A stretch of DNA of 64,000 nt from Oxalobacteraceae bacterium (lineage in GTDB: Bacteria; Pseudomonadota; Gammaproteobacteria; Burkholderiales; Burkholderiaceae_D), in the NCBI GenBank assembly GCA_013284265.1, contig JABTBR010000001.1, positions 298,718-362,717 of the forward strand, written 5' to 3'. How positions within the stretch are numbered: the first letter of the stretch is position 1; the number at the start of each line of letters is the position of its first letter. The notes beneath the pieces were generated by a model. It was not told the origin of the DNA. It saw only the letters and a list, made by a program, of their open reading frames with translations, and ran no database searches. A program made the position numbers and the translations under genes. Positions 20,339 to 28,643 of the stretch are shown here, one piece after another.

Positions 20339-21121
20339 TTATCTGCGCCTCGAAAAACTTCTTGCTTCTTGCCAGACGACTTTGCCGACAATGATGCATT
20401 CGCCGCCTCGGCAAAGAAGACGGTCAAATTCGCTGTTGAAAGAGTGAAGATACCATTCTTGGTTTTTCCGAACCAACTGCTTGATCACGGCCTCACCGTT
20501 ATAGTTAACCGCGTAAATTTCACGGTCCATCGCCTTGGTATCGGCGATATTTATTACAACTACATCATCCTCAAAAAACGCAGGTTCCATGCTTTGTCCC
20601 TTGACCTTAATTGCCAAGAGGCATTGTGTTACATAGTCATTTTTTTCTATCCACTCTAACGGGACTGCAACCGTTCCCCCATCTTCAAATCCCTGTTCGG
20701 TCTCGAAGCCAGTCACGCCCGCTTGAAGGCGAAGGTTTGACTTCTTAATCTGGACCATTTGTATCAGATTTTCCGTGGTAACCCGGTTTATACGTGGCAT
20801 GAAATGGGTGACGCTCTCGTCTGGCGCGCCCCCATGGGCCGCTGCCGCGTACCTCGATGCTTGCGCCGCTAGGCTGGGGCTAAAGTCGCCGACAGCGCAT
20901 CCGAGCAGAGCTGAAAATTTGATAGCGGCCTCAACATTGAGAGGAATTTTCCCATTCAGATATTGGCTTAAGGCGCTTTGATTGAACCCAAGAAGTCCTG
21001 CCGCGACCTCTTGAGAGGCTGGGGCGCCAATTTCTTTGCGTGCAGTTTGCCACTCTCCGAATTTCTGCTTAAGAAGAGCGGCCTCTACGAGTTGTGATTT
21101 TGTTAGTGGGTTTGCTGGCAT
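20339..21121 (-). CDS. cI: CI-like prophage repressor (HTH + S24 peptidase)
   Basis: Maintains lysogeny. The 260-residue protein has an N-terminal XRE-type HTH (QEVAAGLLGFNQSALSQYLNG) and a C-terminal S24 LexA-like domain with the Ser nucleophile in AIKVKGQSMEPAF and the Lys in NGEAVIKQL. A possible self-cleavage Ala-Gly is in LRLQAGVTGF. The ATG at 21121 is preferred to an upstream GTG at 21130 because the predicted start of transcription is only a few bases upstream. Divergent from cro. Confidence 0.92.
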   Translation of the reverse strand: MPANPLTKSQLVEAALLKQKFGEWQTARKEIGAPASQEVAAGLLGFNQSALSQYLNGKIPLNVEAAIKFSALLGCAVGDFSPSLAAQASRYAAAAHGGAPDESVTHFMPRINRVTTENLIQMVQIKKSNLRLQAGVTGFETEQGFEDGGTVAVPLEWIEKNDYVTQCLLAIKVKGQSMEPAFFEDDVVVINIADTKAMDREIYAVNYNGEAVIKQLVRKNQEWYLHSFNSEFDRLLCRGGECIIVGKVVWQEARSFSRRR

Positions 21122-21130
21122 GATTTTCAC

Positions 21131-21200
21131 ACAATATAAGCGAAACTAATAATTTGCAATTAGTCAGACTGTTGACACGTTCAATCAGTCGGACTAATAT
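21131..21200. promoter_or_regulatory. cI/cro divergent promoters and operators
   Basis: Rightward: TTGACA (21172-21177), 17-base spacer, TAATAT (21195-21200), a near-perfect sigma-70 promoter for cro. Leftward: TTGCAA (21154-21159), 17 bases, TATTGT (complement of 21131-21136), a weaker promoter for cI. AGTCnGACT palindromes at 21162-21170 and 21187-21195 flank and overlap the rightward elements, as expected for repressor sites. Confidence 0.75.
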
Positions 21201-21206
21201 GTGTTC

Positions 21207-21596
21207 ATGAATTCGATATCCAAACTCAGGGCACGGCTGGCTGTGACTCAATCCGCGATGGCTGATGCGATCGGGGTAAGCCAGGGCAATGTCTCAAATT
21301 ACGAAAGAGGGCAGACGGTTCCGCCGGACGTCGCGAAGCGTTTGATTGAATATTCAGCAACTTTTGGAGTTGGGATTTCTTACAACGATATCTATGGTGC
21401 TGCGGAGGAGGTTGGAGTCGAAAGCCAAGCCGACCACCGATCGGCGACTCCAAAACCATCACCGCTCGGCGGAGGTGATGTAGCCAACGCCAGGAACCTT
21501 GGCCATTGTGGCCGCCAGCCCGCATCCCCCAAGAATATTTTCGACTCCGTTCCCGACCATGCAGTCGTTGGCGTCGAATGCCCGCTCTCTAAGTAA
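21207..21596 (+). CDS. Cro-like HTH regulator
   Basis: A 129-residue protein whose first ~65 residues are an XRE/Cro-type HTH (TQSAMADAIGVSQGNVSNYERG). The C-terminal half is low-complexity and not recognised. The ATG at 21207 is 7 bases past the end of the predicted -10 element with no Shine-Dalgarno, so the mRNA is probably leaderless. First gene of the rightward early operon. Confidence 0.82.
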   Translation: MNSISKLRARLAVTQSAMADAIGVSQGNVSNYERGQTVPPDVAKRLIEYSATFGVGISYNDIYGAAEEVGVESQADHRSATPKPSPLGGGDVANARNLGHCGRQPASPKNIFDSVPDHAVVGVECPLSK

Positions 21597-21657
21597 TGTT
21601 TTCAGAAGTATCACATAAACATTCCGACACTCTTACGTTTTTTGAATGGATTCGCGC

Positions 21658-22101
21658 ATGAATGCTCAGGACGCCTTTCACTCCACAGTTCACGGCTACG
21701 CAGGTGGTTGCGAAGCGCTCGCCGCACGCATGGGCGTGGCCGCCGGCGTGCTGCGCAACAAGGCTAATCCCAATGCCGGCTACCACAAACCCACCCTTGA
21801 TGATTCCGACCGCATCATGGGGCTGACCGGCGACCACACCGTACTGCACGCGCTCGCCGCGAATCACGGTTTCGTCTGTGTGAAGGTGGAGGGCGAGAGC
21901 ACCACGTGCGACGTCGCGGTGTTGGAGGTCATCACCAAGTACTGGGCCGCCAGCGGCCGCGTCGGCACCGAAGTGCACGACACGCTGGCCGACGGCCGCG
22001 TCGAGCCCCACGAAGTTGAGCGCGTGCGCGCCGCCGTCTTCGCCGCCCACCGCGAGCTCCAGCAGCTGCTCGCGCGCCTGGACGGCATGGCCCAGAAGTA
22101 A
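21658..22101 (+). CDS. CII-type phage regulatory protein (Phage_CP76 family)
   Basis: A 147-residue protein (MNAQDAFHSTVHGYAGGCEA...) with the family's ALAARMGVAAGVLRNKANPN, LDDSDRIMGLTGDHTVLHALAANHG and LADGRVEPHEVERVRAA segments. Relatives are annotated as CII regulators in beta- and gamma-proteobacterial phages and are usually the second rightward gene after cro. Start chosen at the ATG at 21658; another lies 4 codons upstream. Confidence 0.82.
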   Translation: MNAQDAFHSTVHGYAGGCEALAARMGVAAGVLRNKANPNAGYHKPTLDDSDRIMGLTGDHTVLHALAANHGFVCVKVEGESTTCDVAVLEVITKYWAASGRVGTEVHDTLADGRVEPHEVERVRAAVFAAHRELQQLLARLDGMAQK

Positions 22102-22127
22102 TTCCCACCCACCTGAAGGAAATCCGA

Positions 22128-22382
22128 ATGCCTCGACTCGATAGCACTGGCGCGCGCCGCCTGCTCGATACGCTGCTGCAACGCTACAAACTGAAAAACG
22201 ACGCCGAGCTGGCGCGCCGGCTGGAACTGGCGCCGCCCGTGCTCAGCAAGCTGCGCCACGGGAGACTGCCTGTTGGCCCGGCGCTGATCCTGCGGATTTA
22301 CGACGCGTTCGATATGGACGTGAAAGAGAGCCGGGCGCTGGCCAGCAACGCGGTGCTGGCCGAAGACCCGGTGTCGGCATGA
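22128..22382 (+). CDS. Small HTH protein
   Basis: An 84-residue protein with a helix-turn-helix-like core (NDAELARRLELAPPVLSKLRHGRLPVG). Preceded by AAGGAAAT. Its stop overlaps the start of the next gene (ATGA). Probably an additional early regulator; target unknown. Confidence 0.7.
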   Translation: MPRLDSTGARRLLDTLLQRYKLKNDAELARRLELAPPVLSKLRHGRLPVGPALILRIYDAFDMDVKESRALASNAVLAEDPVSA

Positions 22383-22501
22383 CGCAGCGGCATCCAGTTT
22401 CCCCGCCGGCCGCACCAGTTGGCCGGCAGTTTGATCCGGGCCACGTGATGACCCGGCAGCACTACGAAAGACTGGCCCGCGAAGCCGCTGGCCAGAAATA
22501 G
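22379..22501 (+). CDS. 40-residue hypothetical protein
   Basis: Short gene (MTQRHPVSPPAAPVGRQFDP...), ending RLAREAAGQK. The ATG overlaps the upstream stop, and a hairpin follows immediately. Function unknown. Confidence 0.5.
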   Translation: MTQRHPVSPPAAPVGRQFDPGHVMTRQHYERLAREAAGQK

Positions 22502-22503
22502 GA

Positions 22504-22526
22504 AAGGCCCGCGTGGGGCGGGCCTT
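22504..22526 (+). terminator. Strong hairpin, probable terminator
   Basis: Nine-bp perfect stem AAGGCCCGC / GCGGGCCTT. Only a short T-run follows. It probably gives partial termination in the early operon. Confidence 0.5.
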
Positions 22527-22557
22527 AGGTACAACTCAACACTGCAAGGATTATCTC

Positions 22558-22944
22558 ATGAAAATGCCCGCTTTGAAATCGCGCGCGCGCACCATCCTCG
22601 AATCGCTGATGCAGGCGCCGGCCACGGTGCAGCAGGGCATTGAGCGGCACGGCAAGCTCAATGCCAGCGAAGGCTTCCTGCGCCAGCTGTACGACCAGCT
22701 CGTGCTGGACGAATGCGCGACGCGCTGCGACCAGGTCTACAGCATCACCGTCCGGGCTAGCTTGAAATTGGCGCCGGCGCAGCCTGAGCAGGCCGGCGCC
22801 GTCACCGCGCCGGCCTATCGTGGCGACTGGCGTGCGCCAGCCATGAGCGGCGCATCTGCGCGCCGCTTCGGCAGCGCCTATGGTTTTTCCCGCGAGTCGA
22901 ATGCTGCAGCCCATCTGACCCCGTCGCATTCGGTGGGTAGCTGA
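22558..22944 (+). CDS. Hypothetical early phage protein
   Basis: A 128-residue protein (MKMPALKSRARTILESLMQAP...). The first ~70 residues look like a winged-helix-type fold (TVQQGIERHGKLNASEGFLRQLYDQLVLDE); the rest is low-complexity. Preceded by CAAGGA. Unknown function. Confidence 0.6.
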   Translation: MKMPALKSRARTILESLMQAPATVQQGIERHGKLNASEGFLRQLYDQLVLDECATRCDQVYSITVRASLKLAPAQPEQAGAVTAPAYRGDWRAPAMSGASARRFGSAYGFSRESNAAAHLTPSHSVGS

Positions 22945-22945
22945 C

Positions 22946-23329
22946 ATGGGCGCCTTCTGCGTATTTGGCGTGAGCCGTTCCGCCTGCCGGCTGCTAGCCG
23001 AAAAGAAAACCCCGACCTTCGAGGGTGACGGCATCAATCGGCGCGAGCTGACCATGCAGGAATGGTCGCTGCGCCGGGATGCTCTGGCAAAGACGCTTTT
23101 CGAGACGACTGCTCGCCCGTTTCGTGTCAGCCCCGAGTTTGACGCACCTCAGTTCTGCAAGGATTGGATTAGCGTTGCGCCGGCCGAGGTAAAGCAGGCA
23201 ACCGTGATGGTGCGCGGCCCAAAACTGGATGGGGGGGGCAAGCCGATAAAGCGGAATGGCGTCCCACTCATGACCTGGGTCGAATTCAGCAATATCAAGC
23301 AATTCAGTGGGGTAGCAAATGAAGCATGA
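22946..23329 (+). CDS. Hypothetical early phage protein
   Basis: A 127-residue protein starting one base after the previous stop. A seven-G run at 23231-23237 (in the codons for LDGGGKP) could be a frameshift or sequencing-sensitive spot. The C-terminus overlaps the next gene by 11 bases. No recognised domain. Confidence 0.55.
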   Translation: MGAFCVFGVSRSACRLLAEKKTPTFEGDGINRRELTMQEWSLRRDALAKTLFETTARPFRVSPEFDAPQFCKDWISVAPAEVKQATVMVRGPKLDGGGKPIKRNGVPLMTWVEFSNIKQFSGVANEA

Positions 23330-23645
23330 CATCGTGCAGTTGCAATTTGCGTTTGAAGTGCCGGCGCGCCGGAAAACCGGCGTGGAAATGATGTGGATTC
23401 GGGCTATGAGCAACGAGGTGCGCGCCTCCACAATGGCGATTTTGGCGGCGCGCCCCGGTGAGTGGCTGAAGTGGCGCGATTTCCGGGCTGTCATCGATGG
23501 ACAGCGTATTGGCGCATGCTTCGGCCATATCCTTGCCGCCTATGCGCGCGAAGGCGCGGTTCTGGAGCGCAAAGTCTATTTCGGCGCCGAGTGCCCGAGT
23601 TCGCCAGATTACGCCGGCTATGGTCACGAGTGGAGCGCCGCATGA
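23319..23645 (+). CDS. Hypothetical early phage protein
   Basis: A 108-residue protein (MKHDIVQLQFAFEVPARRKT...). The central part (ARPGEWLKWRDFRAVIDGQRIGACFGHIL) may be a small winged-helix-like domain. No family assigned. Confidence 0.55.
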   Translation: MKHDIVQLQFAFEVPARRKTGVEMMWIRAMSNEVRASTMAILAARPGEWLKWRDFRAVIDGQRIGACFGHILAAYAREGAVLERKVYFGAECPSSPDYAGYGHEWSAA

Positions 23646-23711
23646 GACAGCCTATAATTGCCGCTCAGGCCATCTCGGCCTGCTTCAACCACGTCAAAGG
23701 GGTAACTAGCA

Positions 23712-23909
23712 ATGAGCGAGGAAACGAACGACTTCTTCATGGAAGCGCGGCCACAGATCAGCGTCTTCGTCGCGGAGAATGGCAATCTGCAGATCGACGT
23801 TTCGCAAATGAACGGCAGTGCCGACAGGGTCGAATTCAACTCTGTCGAAATCCCTCCGGATTGCGTCCAACAGGTCGCGGAAGCCATGCTTCGTATAGTG
23901 AAAAACTAG
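23712..23909 (+). CDS. Small hypothetical phage protein
   Basis: A 65-residue acidic protein (MSEETNDFFMEARPQISVFV...) preceded by AAAGGGG about 10 bases upstream. A longer frame from 23642 overlaps it and I judge that one spurious. Function unknown. Confidence 0.55.
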   Translation: MSEETNDFFMEARPQISVFVAENGNLQIDVSQMNGSADRVEFNSVEIPPDCVQQVAEAMLRIVKN

Positions 23910-23967
23910 CATCTATTTCATCCGCCACGGCACCCGCCAAGCGCATTTTTGCGGTAGCGGGGGTCTG

Positions 23968-24837
23968 ATGGCGCGATCACGCAATATCAAACCCGGCCTC
24001 TATAAAAACGAGGACCTGGCGGAATGCTCGATCTGGGCACGCTTTATTTTCCCCGGCCTATGGATGCTCGCAGACCGGGCTGGTCGTCTGGAAGATAGGC
24101 CAAAACGAATCAAGGGTGAGCTGCTCGCATACGACAGCATCGAAATCGATCCGTTGCTCGATGAGCTGGTCCGTTTCGGTTTTATCCTGCGCTATGAGGT
24201 GGATGGAAAGCGTTTCATCCAGATTTGCAAGTTCGCAGAGCACCAGACTCCGCACGTCCGAGAGCAGGCCAGCGACATCCCTGCGCCTCAAAATTACGAG
24301 GCCTGCACAGAAAAGGCACTGCCCAGGCACGACCTAGGTAATGGCGAGACATCGCCAAGATCGCCTGATTCTCTGATTCCTGATTCTCTGATTCCTGATA
24401 CCGGATTCCCGACAGCAGGGCACGCGCCGGAAAATTCGCTGCGCGAAAATTCCGAGACTCGCTCACCGACTGCCGTCGACTTGAGCATTGCGATGCGTGC
24501 TGGCGGCATTGCCACGCAACCAGCCGACCCGAGGTTGATGGCCCTGGCAAGCCAAGGTGTCGAGCCGGACACCGTTGCGGCGGCTTGCGCCGAAGCGCGC
24601 CGTGCCAAGCCGGGAGCGAAGATCAGCGCTGGCTACGTGTTCGCCATCCTCGGCCGCTGGGCTGACGACGCTGCAGCTCTTCGGGTGGCCGGAGCAGGGC
24701 GGCCGCCGCCTCGCGGTGGATCGGTGGCGTCGATGAAGGTTGCTGGGCTTGACCACACCAGCACCCAGGAGGCCATGGCGGCCAGCATGAAAAAAATGGG
24801 CACAACCGTTCCGGAGGGCGAAGTTGAATTCAATTGA
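23968..24837 (+). CDS. Phage replication initiator, O-like
   Basis: A 289-residue protein whose N-terminal ~100 residues (ARSRNIKPGLYKNEDLAE, FPGLWMLADRAGRLEDRPKRIKGE, LIRYEVDGK-like strand) match phage replication organisers with a winged-helix DNA-binding domain. A disordered linker containing a tandem SLIPD repeat follows, then an alpha-helical C-terminus that probably contacts the helicase loader. It overlaps the dnaC-like gene by 14 bases. The origin is often inside such genes; the 15-nt tandem repeat at 24371-24403 is a possible but weak candidate. Confidence 0.75.
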   Translation: MARSRNIKPGLYKNEDLAECSIWARFIFPGLWMLADRAGRLEDRPKRIKGELLAYDSIEIDPLLDELVRFGFILRYEVDGKRFIQICKFAEHQTPHVREQASDIPAPQNYEACTEKALPRHDLGNGETSPRSPDSLIPDSLIPDTGFPTAGHAPENSLRENSETRSPTAVDLSIAMRAGGIATQPADPRLMALASQGVEPDTVAAACAEARRAKPGAKISAGYVFAILGRWADDAAALRVAGAGRPPPRGGSVASMKVAGLDHTSTQEAMAASMKKMGTTVPEGEVEFN

Positions 24838-25594
24838 AAATAATCCCATGCGGAAAGCATCGGGGCTGATTGCCGACCTGGCGGGCAAATTGCAGCTGGT
24901 CGACGGCAATTGCGACGAACATGGCCCGGCGTCGGTGTTGGTGCGCCGTGAAAAGGCCTCCTGGCACTGCCCAGCATGCCTAGAGCGCACGATCGCAGAC
25001 GAGCGAAGGGGGTTGGTGCTTCGCGAGCATACGGCGGCTCTAATGGCCTCTGCTGCGATTCCGGCCCGCTACGTCGGCCAACGCTTTGTGGCGAGCACGG
25101 CGGACCAGAAGGCGGTGCGGGTCCAGGTCAAGGCCTTCCGCGACTTCATCGTCGAGCAGCCGCGCTGGGCGGCCCTGGTGCTGGCGGGCGAGTGCGGGAC
25201 CGGCAAAACGCTGCTGGCCTGCGAGTTTGTCGAGTCGATGGTGAAAAATCTGGGCATGAGCGCCCGCTACCTGACCGCCAAGGGGATGATCAGCGAGATC
25301 CAGGCGACCTACGGCAGGGAAGGGCGTAGCGAAGAGACTGAAATCGCGCGGCTGGCCAGCTACGATGTGCTGGTGATCGACGAGATCGACGCCAAGCCCG
25401 ATACCGCCAACGCCAACCTGCTGCTGAACGAGATCGTCAACCGCCGCTACAGCGACGGCAAGCCGGTGGTGGTGATCACGAACCAGAAATTCAGCGACCT
25501 GGGCCAGTACGTGGGCGACCGCGTCTATAGCCGTTTGCATGAAAATTCCTTCGTCTGCGCCCACACCTGGGCCGACGCGAGGCGCGCGGCATGA
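24824..25594 (+). CDS. DnaC-like helicase loader ATPase
   Basis: Loads the host DnaB helicase at the phage origin. The 256-residue protein has an N-terminal zinc-finger-like CDEHG...CPAC, Walker A GECGTGKT (122-129) and Walker B VLVIDEID (182-189), then sensor-1 VVVITNQ and an Arg-rich end. Sits directly after the O-like initiator. Confidence 0.9.
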   Translation: MNSIENNPMRKASGLIADLAGKLQLVDGNCDEHGPASVLVRREKASWHCPACLERTIADERRGLVLREHTAALMASAAIPARYVGQRFVASTADQKAVRVQVKAFRDFIVEQPRWAALVLAGECGTGKTLLACEFVESMVKNLGMSARYLTAKGMISEIQATYGREGRSEETEIARLASYDVLVIDEIDAKPDTANANLLLNEIVNRRYSDGKPVVVITNQKFSDLGQYVGDRVYSRLHENSFVCAHTWADARRAA

Positions 25595-25959
25595 GCAGCC
25601 CTTGCGAGAGCGCGAACTGGCGGCTGGCCACCCTGCTGGGCTGGACGGAAATCTTCAGCGTCGGGGCCGGTGCGCTGCTCGGCACGCCGCCGGGTGGTGC
25701 GCCGGATAGCCGTGGCCAGGCGGCTGTGCCGGACTGGTGCGGCAGCTGGGACGCGTGCGGCCCGCTGATGGTCAAGCACGCCTGCTTCCCGAAGCTGAGC
25801 CTGCTTGAGCGCGGCCTGGTCTACGTGCTCCGCAATGGCGTTCCCGTTGGCTCTCTCGCTATCGCTGATTTCCCGAGCCGCGACCACGCCGTGCGCACGG
25901 CCATCGTGTATTCGATTATTGGGCGCCTGAATGCCCGAACAAAACCAGAAGGAGCTTAG
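25591..25959 (+). CDS. Hypothetical phage protein, possibly ABA-sandwich/DUF2591-like
   Basis: A 122-residue protein (MSSPCESANWRLATLLGWTE...). The pattern of an LGW segment, PDWCGSWDACGPLM and a C-terminal RTAIVYSIIGRL resembles small phage ABA-sandwich proteins. Overlaps the previous stop by 4 bases. Function unknown. Confidence 0.5.
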   Translation: MSSPCESANWRLATLLGWTEIFSVGAGALLGTPPGGAPDSRGQAAVPDWCGSWDACGPLMVKHACFPKLSLLERGLVYVLRNGVPVGSLAIADFPSRDHAVRTAIVYSIIGRLNARTKPEGA

Positions 25960-26700
25960 ATGGTCATTGACAAACACCGGGTGCTGGCGCAGATCGCGCT
26001 TCAGCCGAAAATCCGCTCGGTCGAGATCGCGGATGCGATGGATTGTGAGGCGGAGATGATCGACCGCTGCCTGGCGCCGGAGATCGCGGCGGGTGACGTG
26101 AAGGTGCTCAGGGCCTTTGCGCCGAATGGCCGCCCGGTCTCGGGGTTTGAGTTCAGCGAAGCGTTCGTCCGGACTGCTGCCTACGGTGCTATCGCTGCGG
26201 CTGCCGGGATTGATGCTGCCCCTTTGCCACCTGTCGCAGCCACTGTTGCGCCGCCCGCGGTCGCGCGCCCGGTCCCGGCGCCAAAGACGCGGCCAGCGGC
26301 CGTTCCGGGGACTGCTACCGAGCCGCCAATGACCTACTTCGACAAGGCCATCGCGTTCATTCGCAGCAATGGCGGCCGGGTCGATAATGAGTCTCTGCGC
26401 GAAGCGCTGGGTCTGGGGATCGGTGCGTCGCCCATTTCTTACCTGCGCTTACCGACGAACGATGGCCGTCTGAAACGCGTGGGCCGGGACTGGTTGCTGG
26501 GCGAGCGCGCTGCCGCCACGCCGCGTTACAAAGCCGGGCTGGCCGTGCCGCGCGCGCTCAAGCCTCCTGTGGATGTTCAGAGCCCTTTCCGGTGCGCGAT
26601 CTGGTCGGACGGGATGATGGAGCTGCAACGAGCAGGTCAGACCATCGCGATCCTGGCGCCGGCGGAGCAGGCTGCGCTGTCCGCCTTGCTGGCGGGCTGA
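25960..26700 (+). CDS. Hypothetical early phage protein, two-domain
   Basis: A 246-residue protein: a winged-helix-like N-terminus (HRVLAQIALQPKIRSVEIADAM), a Pro/Ala linker (about residues 85-125), and a second HTH-like domain with LREALGLGIGASPISYLR. Possibly a DNA-binding early regulator; not assigned to a family. Confidence 0.55.
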   Translation: MVIDKHRVLAQIALQPKIRSVEIADAMDCEAEMIDRCLAPEIAAGDVKVLRAFAPNGRPVSGFEFSEAFVRTAAYGAIAAAAGIDAAPLPPVAATVAPPAVARPVPAPKTRPAAVPGTATEPPMTYFDKAIAFIRSNGGRVDNESLREALGLGIGASPISYLRLPTNDGRLKRVGRDWLLGERAAATPRYKAGLAVPRALKPPVDVQSPFRCAIWSDGMMELQRAGQTIAILAPAEQAALSALLAG

Positions 26701-26702
26701 CA

Positions 26703-27767
26703 TTGGTCGCTGACGTTTTCAAGGTGGGCCGCGTCTGGCATTACCGCTTCCAGGTGGCCGGCAAGCGCGTCCAGCGCAGCGCCCGCACGATCAGTAAGCC
26801 GCGTGCGGCCGCCATCGCTGAAAAAGCCTACACCGATGCGACCGTGCGGGCCAACGGTGGCGTGCCGGTACCGACGTTGGCCGAGCTGCTGGCCGACTGG
26901 GCCGCCGTGCGCGCGCACCACTCCAGCGCCCATCACGTGCGCAGCGTCGAAACCTTCGGCCGCCTGCACATGCACGGCATGGCCGACCTGCCGATCAACC
27001 AGATCGACACCGACACCGTCGAGCGTGCGCGCAGCATCCACCTCCAGACGCATAGCCGGGCTTCGGCGAACCACTGGCTGCGTGTGCTCAAGCTGCTGGT
27101 GAACTGGGCGGTGCGGCGCGAGATCCTGGTGCGCCTGCCCTGGGCCGTGGCCATGCTCACGGTGCAGAAACGCCCGCGCGCGATCCTGCCGCTGGCCGCC
27201 GCCATTAAGTGGTTCGCTGCTGTGGACCAGGCCGCCGTCCGCTCGCCCGACATCGGCGTGGCAGTGCGCCTGATGCTGTGGCTGGGCCTGCGCGAGTCGG
27301 AGGCGATCACCGCGCGCTGGGAATGGATCGATTGGGAGCGCGCCACTTACACGCCCGGCAAGACCAAGGGCAAGGAAGCCGACCCGCTGCCCATGATGGA
27401 ATGGCTTGTGGACTACCTGACCCCACTGCGCCGGCCTGAAGGCCTGATCGTCAGCAAGCCGGACGGCGAGGCCTATGGCGCCAGCTTTGCAAGGGCCGCG
27501 ATCAAGGCCGCCAACACCAGCTGCGCCACCAAGGGCATCACCCCGCACCGCCTGCGAGGCACCATCGCCACGCTGATGAGTGAGAGCGGGGCGCCCATCC
27601 AAGATATTCAGGCTTACCTGCGTCACAAGGACGTGCGCACCACCATGGCCTACCTGGAAAAGCGCATGGACCGGATCACCACGACGCAAGCAAAAATTGC
27701 GCGAAAAGCGGGTTTAACATGGCGAGAAAGTGGCGAACAACTCGAAACCGAGCCTTATAGAAGCTGA
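26703..27767 (+). CDS. Second tyrosine recombinase inside the early region
   Basis: A 354-residue integrase-type protein, starting at TTG (26703) three bases after the upstream stop; an in-frame ATG at 26592 lies within the previous gene. The catalytic signature is intact: WLGLRESEAITARW (Arg I), TPHRLRGTIATLM (H-x-x-R) and YLRHKDVRTTMAYLEKR (H/Tyr). It is unlike the integrase at the left end. Its position between replication genes and the late regulator is unusual; it could resolve phage dimers, act in a DNA-inversion or be a second integration system. Confidence 0.88.
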   Translation: MVADVFKVGRVWHYRFQVAGKRVQRSARTISKPRAAAIAEKAYTDATVRANGGVPVPTLAELLADWAAVRAHHSSAHHVRSVETFGRLHMHGMADLPINQIDTDTVERARSIHLQTHSRASANHWLRVLKLLVNWAVRREILVRLPWAVAMLTVQKRPRAILPLAAAIKWFAAVDQAAVRSPDIGVAVRLMLWLGLRESEAITARWEWIDWERATYTPGKTKGKEADPLPMMEWLVDYLTPLRRPEGLIVSKPDGEAYGASFARAAIKAANTSCATKGITPHRLRGTIATLMSESGAPIQDIQAYLRHKDVRTTMAYLEKRMDRITTTQAKIARKAGLTWRESGEQLETEPYRS

Positions 27768-27868
27768 ATCTCAAGATTATTGAGGATCATCAGAAATTAG
27801 CAGATCAAGGCGCCGTCGAGCGCCACCAAAAACCACCTCCAAGACTTACCACGAAGCAAGGGATCGAC

Positions 27869-28360
27869 ATGACACGAGAAAAACTGACACTGGCCTGGCG
27901 CGGCAACACGGCGCGCGTTCCGGACATCATCTTTGACGACGATGTTGAGCCGCCGGCAGCCGCTGCCGCGCCGGTACCAGTGGCTCGCGTGCTTACCCTC
28001 CCTCCGGTCCCCGTAAGGACCGTCCAGCAGCAGCACTATGACAATGTGGTGCTGCTGCTCGACGGCTGGGCCGACTGGATTCGCACCGGCGAGCCGATCG
28101 CCGAGGGCGCGCCGCGTCAGTGTCTGGGCGCACCGGACGCCCGTATTCATTCGTTCGAGGATATGGAGATTGAAGTCAACAAGCGTTTGGTGCGCGAGGT
28201 GCACACCGCCGTGTGGGAGTTGCCGGTGATGGAGCGCGAGGCAGTCATGGTCCATTACGGTCTGGCCACTCGATCAGTGTGGCGCGCCAACTTGGCCGCA
28301 ATCTTCGACCTGGCCGTGGAGCGCCTGTTCGAGGTGCTTAAGTCACGTGTCGCATGTTGA
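27869..28360 (+). CDS. Putative late-gene transcription regulator
   Basis: A 163-residue protein with a disordered N-terminus and a helical C-terminal half (VNKRLVREVHTAVWELPVMEREAVMVHYGL then RANLAAIFDLAVERLFEVL) that resembles the sigma-70 region-4-like HTH of ArpU/RinA/Q-type late regulators. Its position, between replication and the packaging genes, fits a late activator or antiterminator. Family assignment is tentative. Confidence 0.5.
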   Translation: MTREKLTLAWRGNTARVPDIIFDDDVEPPAAAAAPVPVARVLTLPPVPVRTVQQQHYDNVVLLLDGWADWIRTGEPIAEGAPRQCLGAPDARIHSFEDMEIEVNKRLVREVHTAVWELPVMEREAVMVHYGLATRSVWRANLAAIFDLAVERLFEVLKSRVAC

Positions 28361-28428
28361 CTGTTGCGTTTGCCAAAAAAGTAAAGTAAGATTCGCACAT
28401 CGGGGCTTCGTGCGCCCGAAAATATTGA

Positions 28429-28459
28429 AGCCTGCCACCTCACGGTCGCGGGCTTTTTT
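28429..28459 (+). terminator. Intrinsic terminator after the late regulator
   Basis: Stem AGCCTGC / GCGGGCT (one G-U) with a 12-nt loop and TTTTTT. Confidence 0.7.
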
Positions 28460-28487
28460 GTTTTCTGCTGTTCGTTTCGAGGTTCCT

Positions 28488-28643
28488 ATGACCATCGTTA
28501 CTCGACCATCGCGCGAAGCTGTCCGCGAATACATGAACCGCCGTGCAGCCCAGCCTGGGCCGCCGCCAGCACCGGAGCAAATCCGGCGCGAGCTCGGTTG
28601 GTATTTGATAGTGCCGCCGAAAATCCCAGTTCCGCGGGTGTAG
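28488..28643 (+). CDS. 51-residue hypothetical protein ending inside a tRNA
   Basis: Short gene (MTIVTRPSREAVREYMNRRA...) ending PPKIPVPRV. Its last codons and stop (TAG at 28641-28643) form the first ten bases of the tRNA-Gly gene. PPPAPEQIRRELGWYLI resembles the product at 18964-19113. A GAGGTT sequence lies 7 bases before the ATG. Function unknown. Confidence 0.6.
   Translation: MTIVTRPSREAVREYMNRRAAQPGPPPAPEQIRRELGWYLIVPPKIPVPRV

Noticed and set aside
23642..23968. Frame starting MRQPIIAAQAISACFNH before the 65-residue gene
   Set aside because: Overlaps the better-supported 65-residue gene in another frame and becomes Arg/Gln-rich and non-protein-like.
24360..24405. Short tandem repeats, considered as CRISPR or replication iterons
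   Set aside because: Only two 15-nt units, in frame and encoding SLIPD repeats in a linker; no spacers. An origin role cannot be excluded but is not supported.
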